A stretch of 64,000 nt of DNA from an uncultured Paracoccaceae bacterium (GCA_947497065.1 CANMEQ010000001.1:1-64000); one strand, 5' to 3'; positions 53,734-62,828 are shown, counted from the first letter of the stretch. A program made the numbers and translations. The notes: generated by a model from the sequence alone, not told the origin.

Positions 53734-54598
53734 TGAAGGTCACGTCCGGCATGGCTCTGATCCGGTCAACGTCTGCGTCGTATTCGGCGGTGAGGGTTGC
53801 GATTGTTTGGTCGGTCCACCCGGGCAGATCGATTTCGTCTTCGACCTCTTCCTCGATCGCATAGCGTTCCAGAAAGGCGGCGATGATGCGGCGTTTTTGA
53901 TGCTCGGTTTGGGGTGGGTTGGCTTTGAGGTAGGCGACGAAGCGTTTCATGCCGTCGGGGGTGATGATCGCGCTGATCAGGTCGAAGCCGCCGGTGATGC
54001 GTGTCATCGGGTCGACGCCTGCCAGTTCGCGGATCAGCTGAGCCCAAATCAGCGGGGTATCTTCGTTGCACCAGACCGTGAGCCGGGCTTTGGGCGCGAT
54101 GGTGCGAATGCGGGTGATCAGGTCGGACCATCGCATGTGCATCGGGTCGAACCCGCCCATGAATTGGTCAAAATCGCCCTTTTTGTATTCGTTGAACAGG
54201 GCAGGGATGAAGGTGGCGGGGTTTCTGAGGCTGAGAAAAATCTCGATGTCGTCATTGGGAAAGAGGTCGCGCAGGCCGCCCAGTTTCAATTCGGCCAGTT
54301 CATAGAAAATGCCATTTTCGAACACGCGACCATGGATGCAAATGAACTCCGAATGGCTCATCACGAGGCGTTTGCAGTCCTCGTCATCGAGGATCGCATC
54401 AAGGAGCACTTCGCGTGAGTCTTCCATAGGCGGTTTGCCGTCCAGACGCTGGATCGTTTCCCGAATCAAACGGCGATATTTGCCAGGACCGGGGACCTTA
54501 ACGCCTTGTTTTGCAAAATGATCTGCATTTTTGAGCGTCGATTTTAGGAGACGGTCCTGATCTGTGCAGTTGGCACCGATATGGTAGACGATTTGCAT
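53723..54598 (-). CDS. Hypothetical protein, sulfotransferase-like N-terminus
   Basis: 291 residues. QIVYHIGANCTDQDRLLKSTLKN resembles the 5' PAPS-binding region of sulfotransferase-like proteins (normally HIGxHKTGTTxLQ) but the GTT triplet is replaced by TDQ, so cofactor binding is doubtful. NDDIEIFLSLRNPATFIPALFNEY recalls the 3' PAPS loop (xxRNPxxxxxS). The rest is acidic with no known motif. Cytoplasmic by absence of signal. It starts ATG; the PhzF-like gene follows with overlap. Identity at fold level is inference. Confidence 0.75.
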   Translation of the reverse strand: MQIVYHIGANCTDQDRLLKSTLKNADHFAKQGVKVPGPGKYRRLIRETIQRLDGKPPMEDSREVLLDAILDDEDCKRLVMSHSEFICIHGRVFENGIFYELAELKLGGLRDLFPNDDIEIFLSLRNPATFIPALFNEYKKGDFDQFMGGFDPMHMRWSDLITRIRTIAPKARLTVWCNEDTPLIWAQLIRELAGVDPMTRITGGFDLISAIITPDGMKRFVAYLKANPPQTEHQKRRIIAAFLERYAIEEEVEDEIDLPGWTDQTIATLTAEYDADVDRIRAMPDVTFIAP

Positions 54599-54702
54599 GT
54601 GTGCGGCCTGTTACATCGTTCTTTTTCCAGTGCTTATTAGCATAGGATTTATGGGAAGTGTACGAAACTGCAATTTGTTTGCAGATTGTTGCAATCAGGG
54701 GC

Positions 54703-54731
54703 TTGCACCCGCTCGAATCTCGCCTTAGAAG
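54703..54731 (+). promoter_or_regulatory. Sigma-70 type promoter of tRNA-Thr
   Basis: TTGCAC at 54703-54708 and TAGAAG at 54726-54731 are 17 bases apart, 11 bases before the tRNA 5' end. Spacing and position fit a housekeeping promoter. Confidence 0.6.
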
Positions 54732-54741
54732 CCCCCGCAGT

Positions 54742-54817
54742 GCCCCTATAGCTCAGCTGGTAGAGCAACTGATTTGTAATCAGTAGGTCCGCGGTTCGAG
54801 TCCGTGTGGGGGCACCA
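54742..54817 (+). tRNA. tRNA-Thr (anticodon UGU)
   Basis: 76 bases with encoded CCA. Acceptor stem GCCCCTA pairs with TGGGGGC; D-arm GCTCAGCTGGTAGAGC; anticodon stem ACTGA/TCAGT with loop TTTGTAA, anticodon TGT at 54775-54777; T-arm CGCGG-TTCGAGT-CCGTG. All arms fold normally. The decayed integrase gene 165 bases downstream suggests the 3' end served as an attachment site. Confidence 0.97.
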
Positions 54818-54982
54818 CTTCACCACTCAGTTTTATATAATGACGTTCGGTTGAGCCTTGTTCTTAAGGTTTTTATCGAGATCACTTGTCCAGCGATGTT
54901 CGATAACGTCCAACATCGTACCCCTTGATTGGTGGTATTTCTGGGGGGACGAAGGGCACCGAATATGCTGGGTACTCCCACC

Positions 54983-55526
54983 ATGCCCCTCAGCGACATC
55001 AAGATCTGAAATCTAACGACAAGACATACAACGTCCGTGACTTTCAGGGGCTGTTTATTTTGACGAAAGTGAATGGGGCGAAGTCTTGGCGCTTCAAGTA
55101 TCGGATTGATCGAAAAGAACGGTTTGCTGGCTATTGGTGACAATCGCGCGGTCATTCTTGCCAAAGCGCAGAATGCGCGTGACTTGGCCAAAGCCCAGTT
55201 TGCGGAGGGGATCGATCCAAGCGGGGCTAAACAAGAAGAAAACCGATTGCGGCTACAAGCAAAACGCCAAACGTTTGAGGAAATCGGTGAGGCATTTCCA
55301 GCCAAGCAACGGAAAGAGGGTCAGTCGGCGGCAACGCTGTCCAAGACGGAATATCACCTCGAGCTTGCCAAACGAGATTTTGGCCGCAAAACAGTCGCCG
55401 AAATCACCGCAACGATGATCCTGCAGACGCTGCGCAAGGTTGAGATTGAAGGCTGGACACCGCCTTCGCGTCCGCATCGGTTCGGTGTTTCGCTATGCGG
55501 GCGCGAGTGGTGTGGCTGAGACTGAT
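54983..55526 (+). pseudogene. Decayed P4-type tyrosine integrase (N-terminal half)
   Basis: Pieces of a P4-family integrase lie in three frames: MPLSDIKI, then DLKSNDKTYNVRDFQGLFIL with GAKSWRFKYRIDRKER, then LLAIGDNRAVILAKAQNARD through LRKVEIEGW, then RLRVRIGSVFRYAGASGVAE. Frame changes fall near 55008, 55118 and 55460. The Arg-His-Arg-Tyr catalytic domain is missing, so it is dead. P4 integrases insert at tRNA 3' ends, and tRNA-Thr lies just upstream. This is what remains of a lost or eroded genomic island. Confidence 0.9.
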
Positions 55527-55833
55527 CTTCTTTACGCACAGCGCGCTATTCCGTCCTACCCACGTTCAACGCGCAGCCAAGGTCACATCGCATATGTCAG
55601 CGACCAAGGCGCTATGGAGAATGCAGCACGAGCGGCGATCAATGAAGTTGGTGACATTGGTATCGTCATTGTATTGCCGGAATCGAACGTATCGGATTGA
55701 ATTGAGACATGCCGACGGAAGCTTTCAGTGTTCGATTTGGGTAAACCCCGTTTTATGACAGTGATGTCATCAAAGGAGCTGTATCAAACGGTGACTGGTC
55801 CAATCGGGCCGATTCCTGTTCTGCTTCTGGATT
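55527..55833. other. Gap after integrase remnant, no gene
   Basis: 307 bases between the integrase remnant and the mmsB stop. One plus frame stays open to 55700 (containing AARAAINEVGDIGIVIVLPE) but matches nothing I recognise. No second copy of the tRNA-Thr 3' end was found here. Probably island debris. Confidence 0.5.
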
Positions 55834-56706
55834 TTAGGTGTCGCTATGCCCGCGGCTCGAGAGCCAAGGCAGGACGCCTGAAAAGTCTACGCCTTGGCCG
55901 CCGTCTTCGATGAACTTCGTATAGAGTTCATGGGCCAAACGGCCCATAGGGGTATCCGCGTCGCAGCCGCCTGCGGCGTCTTGAGACAGTCCTAAATCCT
56001 TGAGCATCAGTTCCGCCGCAAAACCCGGTTTGTAATCATTGTCCGCAGGGCTTGCGGGGCCAACGCCGGGGGCGGGGCAATAGGCGTTCATTGTCCAGCT
56101 ATAGCCCGACGATGTGGACACAACATCGAACATCGCTTGGCGATCGAGGCCCAGCTTGTCCGCCATCGCGAAGGCTTCGCAGGTGCCCAGCATGGTGACG
56201 CCAAGGATCATGTTGTTGCAAATCTTCGCGGCCTGTCCCGCGCCTGCCGCGCCGCAATGCACAGCCTTTTGGCCCATGACACCGAACAGCTCTTTGGTCG
56301 TTTCCAAGGCATCTGCATTGCCACCAATCATAAAGGTCAACGTGCCGTCGGCAGCCCCTTTAATGCCACCAGACACAGGTGCATCAAGCATGCCCAAACC
56401 CGCCGCATTCGCCTGTTCCGCAACTGCGCGTGCACTGTCAACATCCACGGTCGAACAGTCGATGAATACGGCGTCTTTGGGCAGGGCGGAGACCACTTCG
56501 CCCGCGACGGCCCGCAGGATCGCGCCATTGGGCAGCATCGTGATGGCGACGTCAGCATCCGCGCAGGCCTCTGCAGCATTTGTTGCCATCGTCAAACCAT
56601 CCGGCGAGGCCACAGGGTCAACACCAATGACATCATGGCCCGCCGCAGCAAGATTGACAGCCATTGGACCGCCCATGTTTCCAAGTCCGATAAATGCGAT
56701 TTTCAT
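55834..56706 (-). CDS. mmsB: 3-hydroxyisobutyrate dehydrogenase
   Basis: 290 residues. Oxidises 3-hydroxyisobutyrate to methylmalonate semialdehyde in valine breakdown. NAD-binding IAFIGLGNMGGPMAVNLAAAGH at the start, substrate loop DAPVSGGIKGA near 120, catalytic Lys in GAAGAGQAAKICNNMILG, and a C-terminal PAPGVGPASPADNDYKPGFAAELMLKDLGL-type region. Third gene of the valine operon; its start overlaps the hydrolase stop by 4 bases. Confidence 0.96.
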   Translation of the reverse strand: MKIAFIGLGNMGGPMAVNLAAAGHDVIGVDPVASPDGLTMATNAAEACADADVAITMLPNGAILRAVAGEVVSALPKDAVFIDCSTVDVDSARAVAEQANAAGLGMLDAPVSGGIKGAADGTLTFMIGGNADALETTKELFGVMGQKAVHCGAAGAGQAAKICNNMILGVTMLGTCEAFAMADKLGLDRQAMFDVVSTSSGYSWTMNAYCPAPGVGPASPADNDYKPGFAAELMLKDLGLSQDAAGGCDADTPMGRLAHELYTKFIEDGGQGVDFSGVLPWLSSRGHSDT

Positions 56707-57746
56707 TTGATGTCTCCTGTTGGGGTCCAGTCATTAGGGCCTAGATCGGCCAGCATGTCTGTTATGTCATGTTCGGGCACGTCGAGTGTTTCGTGCTTCC
56801 ATTTCGGGGTGAAATCACGGTCGATGATTTGGGCGCGAATGCCTTCGATGAAATCACCCTTTTCCTGGGATCGATAGGAAAAGCGGAATTCCTGTGTCAG
56901 AGCACCCGCCAAAGTTCCGCCACGCGCCGCACGAATGGATCGCAGCGCGCAGGCCAATGCCAATGGCGCGCCTTTGGTGAGCTTCTTGGCGGCAGCTTGG
57001 GAAAATCCGGTATCATCTGCGGCAAGTGCTGAATGAATATCCAGCAGTGACGTGCCGGAAAACAGGCGGTCAATTTCTGGCTGGAACGCGGCCAATGTGC
57101 CACCCGTGGCCGGTTGCGCAAGGGCGTCGATCGCCGCGATATCCCCGTTTTGTAAGAGCGTTGATTTCAGATCATCCCAGGCATCTTCGGGAAGATAGTG
57201 ATCTGAAAACCCTGCATAAATCGCGTCCTCGGCCTCCATGCGCGCTCCCGTCAGGCCAAGGTAAACACCTGTTTCACCAGGGGCACGCCCAAGCAAATAG
57301 CTGCCGCCCACATCGGGGATCAGGCCGATCCCGCATTCGGGCATAGCGATCTTGCTGCTGTCGCCCACGATCCGGTGTGATGCGTGCCCCGCAAGGCCAA
57401 CGCCGCCCCCCATCGTGAACCCCTGCACGAAGACGACCACAGGTTTTGGGTAGGTCGCGATCTTCAGGTTCAAATGGTATTCTTGTCGCCAGAACGCGCG
57501 GCCGAATTCGTACTCTCCGGCGCAGCCTTTTGCGTAGAGTTTGGCAATATCGCCGCCCGCACAGAATGCCTTTGGCCCTTCGGCGTCGAGGATCACCAGC
57601 TCCACGGCATCGTCAGAGCGCCATGCATCCAGCGCGTCCTCGATTGCGACCGACATTTCGCCGGTTAAGGCGTTCAAGGCCGTGGGGCGGTTCAGTGTGA
57701 TGTGGCCAGCACGGCCGGATTTTCGGATTAGGATATCGTTGGTCAT
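56703..57746 (-). CDS. 3-hydroxyisobutyryl-CoA hydrolase
   Basis: 347 residues, crotonase superfamily. Releases 3-hydroxyisobutyrate from its CoA ester in valine catabolism. Motifs typical of HIBCH: AFCAGGDIAKLYAKG, GFTMGGGVGLAGHASHRI, MPECGIGLIPDVGGSYLLGR, and an extended C-terminal domain (DFTPKWKHETLDVPEHDI). Length fits HIBCH rather than simple enoyl-CoA hydratases (about 260). It lies between the acyl-CoA dehydrogenase (3-base gap) and mmsB (4-base overlap). Confidence 0.95.
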   Translation of the reverse strand: MTNDILIRKSGRAGHITLNRPTALNALTGEMSVAIEDALDAWRSDDAVELVILDAEGPKAFCAGGDIAKLYAKGCAGEYEFGRAFWRQEYHLNLKIATYPKPVVVFVQGFTMGGGVGLAGHASHRIVGDSSKIAMPECGIGLIPDVGGSYLLGRAPGETGVYLGLTGARMEAEDAIYAGFSDHYLPEDAWDDLKSTLLQNGDIAAIDALAQPATGGTLAAFQPEIDRLFSGTSLLDIHSALAADDTGFSQAAAKKLTKGAPLALACALRSIRAARGGTLAGALTQEFRFSYRSQEKGDFIEGIRAQIIDRDFTPKWKHETLDVPEHDITDMLADLGPNDWTPTGDIK

Positions 57747-57749
57747 AAA

Positions 57750-58895
57750 TTAGGTCGCCGCCTCGGATTTGATGTTGCGCGCAATGACAAGGCGCTGGAT
57801 TTCGCTGGTGCCTTCGTAGATCTGGCAAATACGCGCATCTCGGTAAATGCGCTCAACCGGATGGTCAGACAGGAACCCATAGCCACCAAGTATCTGGATC
57901 GCTTGCGAGCAAACTTTTTCGGCCATTTCGGAGGTGAACAACTTCGCCATTGAGGCTTCGCGCAGACACGGCGCGCCTGCATCTTTGAGGGCGGCAGCGT
58001 GGAACACCATCTGGCGACCCGCTTCGATCTGGGTGTCCATGTCGGCCAGTGGAAAGGAAATCCCCTGTTGTTCGAAAATCGCTTTGCCAAAGGCTTGGCG
58101 ATCAACGGCGTAATCGCGGGCATATTCAAACGCGCTGCGCGCCATGCCCACCGCCTGCGCGGCAATACCGATGCGACCACTTTCCAAATTGGCGAGGGCG
58201 ATTTTGTACCCCTGACCCTCTTCACCGAGCAGGTTTTCCGCCGGAATGCGCATGTTTTCGAAGGCGATTTGACAGGTGTCGGACGAATGGATGCCCAGTT
58301 TCTTTTCGACGCGCACAACTTCATATCCGGGGGTGTTGGTTTCGACGATAAAGGCGCTGATCCCACGTTTGCCCGCTGATTTGTCCGTGATCGCAAATAT
58401 GATGAGCATTTGGCCGTTTTTGCCCGACGTGATGAACTGTTTCGCCCCGTTGATCACATAGTGATCTCCGTCGCGCACCGCCGTTGTCCGCAGGTTGGAC
58501 GCATCCGATCCGGCCTGTGGTTCGGTCAGGGCAAAGCCGCCGATCCATTCGCCCGATGCCAGTTTGGGCAAATATTTCTGTTTCTGTGCTTCGGTCCCGT
58601 AATCGCGGATCGGGCCGCAACCGACGGAACTGTGAACAGACATGATCGTCGAACAGGCCCCATCACCCGCAGCAATTTCTTCAACGGCGGCGGCATAGCT
58701 GACGAAGTCCGCGCCAAAGCCCCCGTATTCCTCGGGAACCTGCATGCTCAGGAACCCCAGCTCACCCATTGCTGCCAACTCTGCTTTTGGAAAACGCGCC
58801 TCGCGGTCGCGCTGTCCGGCGCCGGGCCACAATTCTGCTTTTGCAAATTGGCGTGCCATATCGCGGATCGCGGTTTGGGTTTCGTCCAAAATCAT
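57750..58895 (-). CDS. Acyl-CoA dehydrogenase, isobutyryl-CoA type
   Basis: 381 residues. FAD enzyme that oxidises isobutyryl-CoA to methacrylyl-CoA. Motifs: [62 protein letters not shown] (catalytic Glu in YEGTSE) and [14 protein letters not shown]. Specificity for the valine-derived substrate is inferred from the operon with HIBCH and mmsB. AAAGGAG precedes the ATG. Divergent from the AraC-type regulator across 82 bases. Confidence 0.95.
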   Translation of the reverse strand: MILDETQTAIRDMARQFAKAELWPGAGQRDREARFPKAELAAMGELGFLSMQVPEEYGGFGADFVSYAAAVEEIAAGDGACSTIMSVHSSVGCGPIRDYGTEAQKQKYLPKLASGEWIGGFALTEPQAGSDASNLRTTAVRDGDHYVINGAKQFITSGKNGQMLIIFAITDKSAGKRGISAFIVETNTPGYEVVRVEKKLGIHSSDTCQIAFENMRIPAENLLGEEGQGYKIALANLESGRIGIAAQAVGMARSAFEYARDYAVDRQAFGKAIFEQQGISFPLADMDTQIEAGRQMVFHAAALKDAGAPCLREASMAKLFTSEMAEKVCSQAIQILGGYGFLSDHPVERIYRDARICQIYEGTSEIQRLVIARNIKSEAAT

Positions 58896-58977
58896 GTCTG
58901 CTCCTTTGCAAACTTGGGTCGGTTTCTCTAGGTATCACTTGCATATCGTTTCAGCATTGCCGATAGGTGTGAGAATC

Positions 58978-59982
58978 ATGACGCCAAAAGATAGTTCAGA
59001 GCGGCGGCGTTCCGTTGCCCCAATTTTCGTAAGGGAGGCGTTTGAATGTGCGGCCGCTGGCGGGGCTGACCCAAACGAAATTTTGAAGGCTGCGCAGCTG
59101 TCGCCGGATCAGCTGGATCATCTGGATACCAAAGAATTCGGTCGTGTCTGGTTGCAAATGTCCTATGCGCTGGAGGATGAGTTCTTTGGTCTTGGCGCGC
59201 GGCCAATGCGCCCTGGAAGCACATCTTTGCTCGGCCATGCCATTCGTGGGGCGGCGACGCTCGATGTTGCGATGAAACGAAGCCTGCGGTTCCTGCGGGT
59301 GGTGCTGGACGAACCCTATGGCATCGTCGCGACAGAGGGGCGCCATTGCATTGTCACGTTGCACGAGGACTTACCGTCGTCTGATGCCTTCAAGTACCGC
59401 GCGTTCTTTCTTATTTTGCATGGGTTTAACTGCTGGGCCGCGCGCGAACGTATTCCGATCAAGGCGGTTGAATTTCCTTGTGCCGAACCACTGGCAGAGA
59501 ACGACTACAGTGATTTTTTCGGGGTGCCTGTGACCTTTGATGCACCTGTCGCGCGGCTGGTGTTTGACAAGAAATACCTGTCGCGCAAAACCGATCGCTC
59601 TGAAAAAGACCTCAAAGCTTTCTTGCGGAGCCTGCCCGAGGCCTTCCTGCGCGGTTACAGAGAAACCGACGGGTTGAAACACGAGATCATCAAGAAATGC
59701 TTAAGTGGTCCTGCCCAAGACTGGCCTGGCGCAGATGAGATTGCGGCCATACTCGGGATGTCGCGGTCGTCCTTGCATCGCATGTTAAAGAATGCAGGTC
59801 ATTCATTGACCCAATTGAAAGACGAGCAACGCCGCAACAAGGCGACGGCGCTCCTGTCACGCACCGATAATTCGATCTCACAGATTTCCGAAGCCGTCGG
59901 GTATGCAGAGGAGGCCGCATTTTACCGCGCTTTCCATCGTTGGTACGGGACAACCCCCAATCGCATGAGGGAAACGCCCTAG
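58978..59982 (+). CDS. AraC-family transcriptional regulator, likely of the valine operon
   Basis: 334 residues. N-terminal ligand-binding region of the OruR/ArgR-like AraC type (about 20-210; LGHAIRGAATLDVAMKRSLRFLRVV). The C-terminal double helix-turn-helix is at about 245-334: EIAAILGMSRSSLHRMLKNAGHS and ISQISEAVGYAEEAAFYRAFHRW. ATG 58978 is preferred; the open frame continues 78 codons upstream but that would overlap the divergent dehydrogenase gene. Divergent placement suggests it activates the valine catabolic genes, as MmsR does in Pseudomonas. Confidence 0.92.
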   Translation: MTPKDSSERRRSVAPIFVREAFECAAAGGADPNEILKAAQLSPDQLDHLDTKEFGRVWLQMSYALEDEFFGLGARPMRPGSTSLLGHAIRGAATLDVAMKRSLRFLRVVLDEPYGIVATEGRHCIVTLHEDLPSSDAFKYRAFFLILHGFNCWAARERIPIKAVEFPCAEPLAENDYSDFFGVPVTFDAPVARLVFDKKYLSRKTDRSEKDLKAFLRSLPEAFLRGYRETDGLKHEIIKKCLSGPAQDWPGADEIAAILGMSRSSLHRMLKNAGHSLTQLKDEQRRNKATALLSRTDNSISQISEAVGYAEEAAFYRAFHRWYGTTPNRMRETP

Positions 59983-60071
59983 AGGGTTTCGGTCAACTCA
60001 GCCACCGCGTTTAACAGGTCTGCCACCAGACCAAAGTCCGCCACTTGGAAGATCGGCGTTTCAACTGCGAT
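59979..60071 (-). pseudogene. Remnant of etfA (electron transfer flavoprotein alpha) C-terminus
   Basis: 31 codons on the minus strand read IAVETPIFQVADFGLVADLL and on to AELTETL plus stop. APIFQVADYGLVADLF...ELT is the characteristic end of ETF alpha. Upstream of IAVE the similarity ends abruptly, so only the last tenth of the gene is here. It ends 4 bases inside the araC stop region. Probably left by a rearrangement that joined this end to other sequence. Confidence 0.7.
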
Positions 60072-60192
60072 CAGTCGCACAAATGGTGTTCAGTGAGTCA
60101 CAAATTGGTGCAGCCGTTGACGCGACGATCACGACTTTTCTGCTCCAAAGATCAAGTGCTGCGGTGAGACCAGTATAACCTGTGTTGCTCAT
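60061..60192 (-). pseudogene. Possible IS3-type transposase scrap
   Basis: A 43-residue open frame on the minus strand includes TGLTAALDLWSRKVVIVAST. The LDLWSRKVVGWA pattern is typical of the DDE (rve) domain of IS3-family OrfB around its second Asp. The rest does not match. The fragment abuts the etfA tail, which fits a mobile-element-linked break. Weak evidence from one motif. Confidence 0.35.
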
Positions 60193-60259
60193 GTGGTCTG
60201 AATGCTGGAAAATGACCTATGTAGAGTATTTTCTTCCGTCAAATTTGGAGTGTGCCAGA

Positions 60260-61174
60260 GTGGTGATCGCAGCAGGGCTGGATATTGGGGGCACCAAGAT
60301 TGAAACGCAGGTTTTTGATGAAAACTGGGTGCAGGTGGATAAGCTGCGCGGTGCGACGCCTGATAATTATACGGACCTCGTTGCGGAGGTTGCGCGGCAG
60401 ATTGCTTGGGCAGAGCGGAAGGCCGGGGGCGCGGTGCCTGTGGGGATTGGTGCGGCTGGCGTGGTGGATCAGCGTACAGGGCGCATTTTGGCAGCCAATC
60501 TGGTGGCGTCTGGGCGGCTGTTTCCAGCTGACATTGAGGAGGCCGCGGGGCGGCGTGTTGCGTTCTTGAATGATTGTCGTGCGTTGGCTGTGTCTGAGGC
60601 CGTGTTTGGTGCGGGGGGTGGGCATGCCCGGGTTCTGGCGGTTATTCTCGGGACGGGGATTGGCGGCGGTGCTGCACTTCACGGGCGTCCGATGCAGGGG
60701 GCAACTGGTATGGGTGGTGAATTTGGCCATATAGCTGCGCCTGCGCATGTGGTGGCGCAGTATGACTTGCCCATATGGGCTTGTGGGTGCGGGCGACGTG
60801 GATGTTACGAGACATATTTGGCAGGGCCCGGATTGCAACGCTTGGCGCGGCATGTGACGGGGCTGGATCGGACGCCAGAGCAGATTGCGGATGCGCGTGC
60901 GGCAGAGATGGCACCGGTTTGGGAGATCTGGTGCGCGTTGGCTGGGGAGTTCATGCACACGCTGACCTTGGTGGCAGATCCGGATGTGATCGTGCTGGGG
61001 GGCGGGTTGAGCAAGATTGATGGATTAACGCAGGATGTGACGCGGGCGGCGCAAGCGGCACAGCTGGGCGATTTTGGCGTCCCACCGATTGTTGTGGCAG
61101 CTGCCGGTGATACGAGCGGGGCGCGAGGAGCGGCCTATGCGGCGTGGTTGGATGCGCAGGGGAGCGGGATATGA
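60260..61174 (+). CDS. ROK family sugar kinase, probable N-acetylglucosamine kinase
   Basis: 304 residues. ROK motifs: ATP-binding AAGLDIGGTKIE at the start, GTGIGGGAALHGRPMQGATG, GEFGHI and the zinc cluster CGCGRRGCYET. ROK kinases of this length next to nagA usually phosphorylate GlcNAc to GlcNAc-6-phosphate. The GTG at 60260 has GGAG 9 bases before it; the frame opens earlier at 60182 but those residues do not look like ROK proteins. Stop overlaps the nagA start (ATGA). Confidence 0.92.
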   Translation: MVIAAGLDIGGTKIETQVFDENWVQVDKLRGATPDNYTDLVAEVARQIAWAERKAGGAVPVGIGAAGVVDQRTGRILAANLVASGRLFPADIEEAAGRRVAFLNDCRALAVSEAVFGAGGGHARVLAVILGTGIGGGAALHGRPMQGATGMGGEFGHIAAPAHVVAQYDLPIWACGCGRRGCYETYLAGPGLQRLARHVTGLDRTPEQIADARAAEMAPVWEIWCALAGEFMHTLTLVADPDVIVLGGGLSKIDGLTQDVTRAAQAAQLGDFGVPPIVVAAAGDTSGARGAAYAAWLDAQGSGI

Positions 61175-62289
61175 CCGACGGATGGATCTGCCCGGATTGG
61201 GTGTTTGACGGGGCAGAGGTTGTTCCGAGCGTTGCGCTGCGGGTGGAGCGGGGCCATGTGGCGGAGGTGTCTACGGGTCAGCATGATGGGCAGCCTGTTG
61301 CGGGGTGTATCGCGCCGGGATTTGTGGATTTACAGGTCAATGGTGGGGGCGGCGTTTTGCTGAATACGGATCCATCAGTTGAGGGGATGATGGAGATTGC
61401 GGCGGCGCATCGCCGCTTTGGAACAGTGGCTGTTTTGCCGACCGTGATCACGGATGCACCAGATGTTTTGGACCGTGCTGCGCAGGCAGCGCTAGCAGCG
61501 CAAGGTCAGGCGGGGCTTGTCGGTCTGCATATTGAGGGGCCGCATATTGCTTTGGCCAAACGTGGGACCCATGCCGCGCCTTTTGTGCGCCCGATGGACG
61601 AGCGGACGATGGATGTTGTGGCGCGTCTGCGCGGCGCGCAGGTGCCAGTGATGATCACGGTCGCCCCTGAGGCGGTGACACCTGATCAGATAGGGAAATT
61701 GGCGGCGCTGGGCGCGGTTGTGTCATTGGGGCATACGGATGCGACGGCGGAGCAGGTTGAGGCAGCACTTGCCGCCGGTGCGCGGTGTGGGACCCATTTG
61801 TTTAATGCCATGTCGCCGATGCAGGGGCGCGCGCCCGGGGCCGTTGGGGCGATCCTGAACGGAGGCATTCCGTTTGGGATCATTTGTGACGGCCATCACG
61901 TGGACGACCGGATGATTGCATTGGCGTTGCGCGCCGCACAGCCGGACTGTGCGTTTTTGGTATCTGACGCTATGGCCACCGTGGGTGGGCCAGCTGCGTT
62001 TGAATTATATGGTCAAACCATTCGGGTGGACGGTGGACGGCTGATCAACGCTGAGGGCAATTTGGCGGGCGCGCATGTGACCCAAGCGGAAGGCGTGCGA
62101 CGTTTGGTGAACACCGTGGGCGTGCCGCTGGCGCAGGCCTTGCGCATGGCCATCAGCGTGCCTGCGCAGGTGATCGGACGGCCTGATTTGATCACGCTGA
62201 TTGGGCGCCGGATCGACGATTTGATAGTTCTTGACGATGCATTGGACGCGAAAGGATTGGACCTTAGCGGAGCCCCTCACGGGCAATGA
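61171..62289 (+). CDS. nagA: N-acetylglucosamine-6-phosphate deacetylase
   Basis: 372 residues. Metal-dependent amidohydrolase converting GlcNAc-6-phosphate to glucosamine-6-phosphate. Motifs: APGFVDLQVNGGGGV, LHIEGPHIA, VSLGHTDATAEQ, GTHLFNAMSP, GIICDGHHVDD and catalytic VSDAMATVGG. Coupled to the ROK kinase by a 4-base overlap with GGGGAGCGGG before the ATG. The pair feeds peptidoglycan- or chitin-derived GlcNAc into central metabolism; no nagB or transporter is adjacent. The 3' end overlaps convergent pqiC by 26 bases. Confidence 0.95.
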   Translation: MTDGWICPDWVFDGAEVVPSVALRVERGHVAEVSTGQHDGQPVAGCIAPGFVDLQVNGGGGVLLNTDPSVEGMMEIAAAHRRFGTVAVLPTVITDAPDVLDRAAQAALAAQGQAGLVGLHIEGPHIALAKRGTHAAPFVRPMDERTMDVVARLRGAQVPVMITVAPEAVTPDQIGKLAALGAVVSLGHTDATAEQVEAALAAGARCGTHLFNAMSPMQGRAPGAVGAILNGGIPFGIICDGHHVDDRMIALALRAAQPDCAFLVSDAMATVGGPAAFELYGQTIRVDGGRLINAEGNLAGAHVTQAEGVRRLVNTVGVPLAQALRMAISVPAQVIGRPDLITLIGRRIDDLIVLDDALDAKGLDLSGAPHGQ

Positions 62290-62827
62290 GTTCGGCAAGG
62301 TCGAGGACCAACTGGCCGCGCGCGGTGGCGATGGCTGCAGGGCCGCCAAGCGGGTCGTAGGCCACGGTCAGGTCGAAGAGGCCAAAATCATCGTTGTCGC
62401 CCTGATCGGAGCTGACGAAATACTGGCCTGACGCGCGGTATAGACCATCTGTGCGGGCGATGAAGCTTTCAAACCGGACTTCGAGTGAGGCATCGGGGTA
62501 GTCTTCGAACGGCCAAGGTTCGGAGGCTACACGTTTGCCGGACAATTGCACGAGGTGGCGTGTCAGTTCGAGAGCGACGGCGCGTTCAGGCGTGTCGGCC
62601 CACCGGACATCTGCATCGGTGAGCAGCAGGCCACCCGCGCCTTCGATGGCGATTTCGTCGGCGGCGGCATAGGCAGGCAGGGAGACGTCGCGTACTTCGA
62701 CGGTGTTGAAGGCGATGGCGATCCGTTCGCTGGGTTGGGGGGCTGTAACCGAATACAGGTCTGCCGGTGTGCCGCAGGCTGCAAGCAGGCAGGACGCCGC
62801 AAAGAGAGCAGGTTTTAGGATGGTCAT
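62264..62827 (-). CDS. pqiC: PqiC/YmbA-type outer membrane lipoprotein (ABC-type transport auxiliary)
   Basis: 187 residues. Lipoprotein signal with lipobox LAAC near residue 15-18. Mature part matches the DUF330/ABC_trans_aux pattern: LYSVTAPQPSERIAIAFNTVEVRDVSLPAYA, LLTDADVRWADTPERAVALELTRHL. PqiC sits at the outer membrane and works with the PqiB MCE tunnel in lipid transport between membranes. It lies 1 base after pqiB and ends inside the convergent nagA. Confidence 0.93.
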   Translation of the reverse strand: MTILKPALFAASCLLAACGTPADLYSVTAPQPSERIAIAFNTVEVRDVSLPAYAAADEIAIEGAGGLLLTDADVRWADTPERAVALELTRHLVQLSGKRVASEPWPFEDYPDASLEVRFESFIARTDGLYRASGQYFVSSDQGDNDDFGLFDLTVAYDPLGGPAAIATARGQLVLDLAELIAREGLR

Positions 62828-62828
62828 G

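Noticed and set aside
54925-55140. Separate 71-codon gene downstream of tRNA-Thr
   Set aside because: Its C-terminal part (KSNDKTYNVRDFQG...) is the N-terminal segment of the decayed integrase; it is part of the pseudogene.
58905-58912. TTTGCAAA upstream of the isobutyryl-CoA dehydrogenase gene as a ScfR-type box
   Set aside because: Single copy, and it overlaps the ribosome-binding site (AAAGGAG) of the gene, so chance is the simpler explanation.
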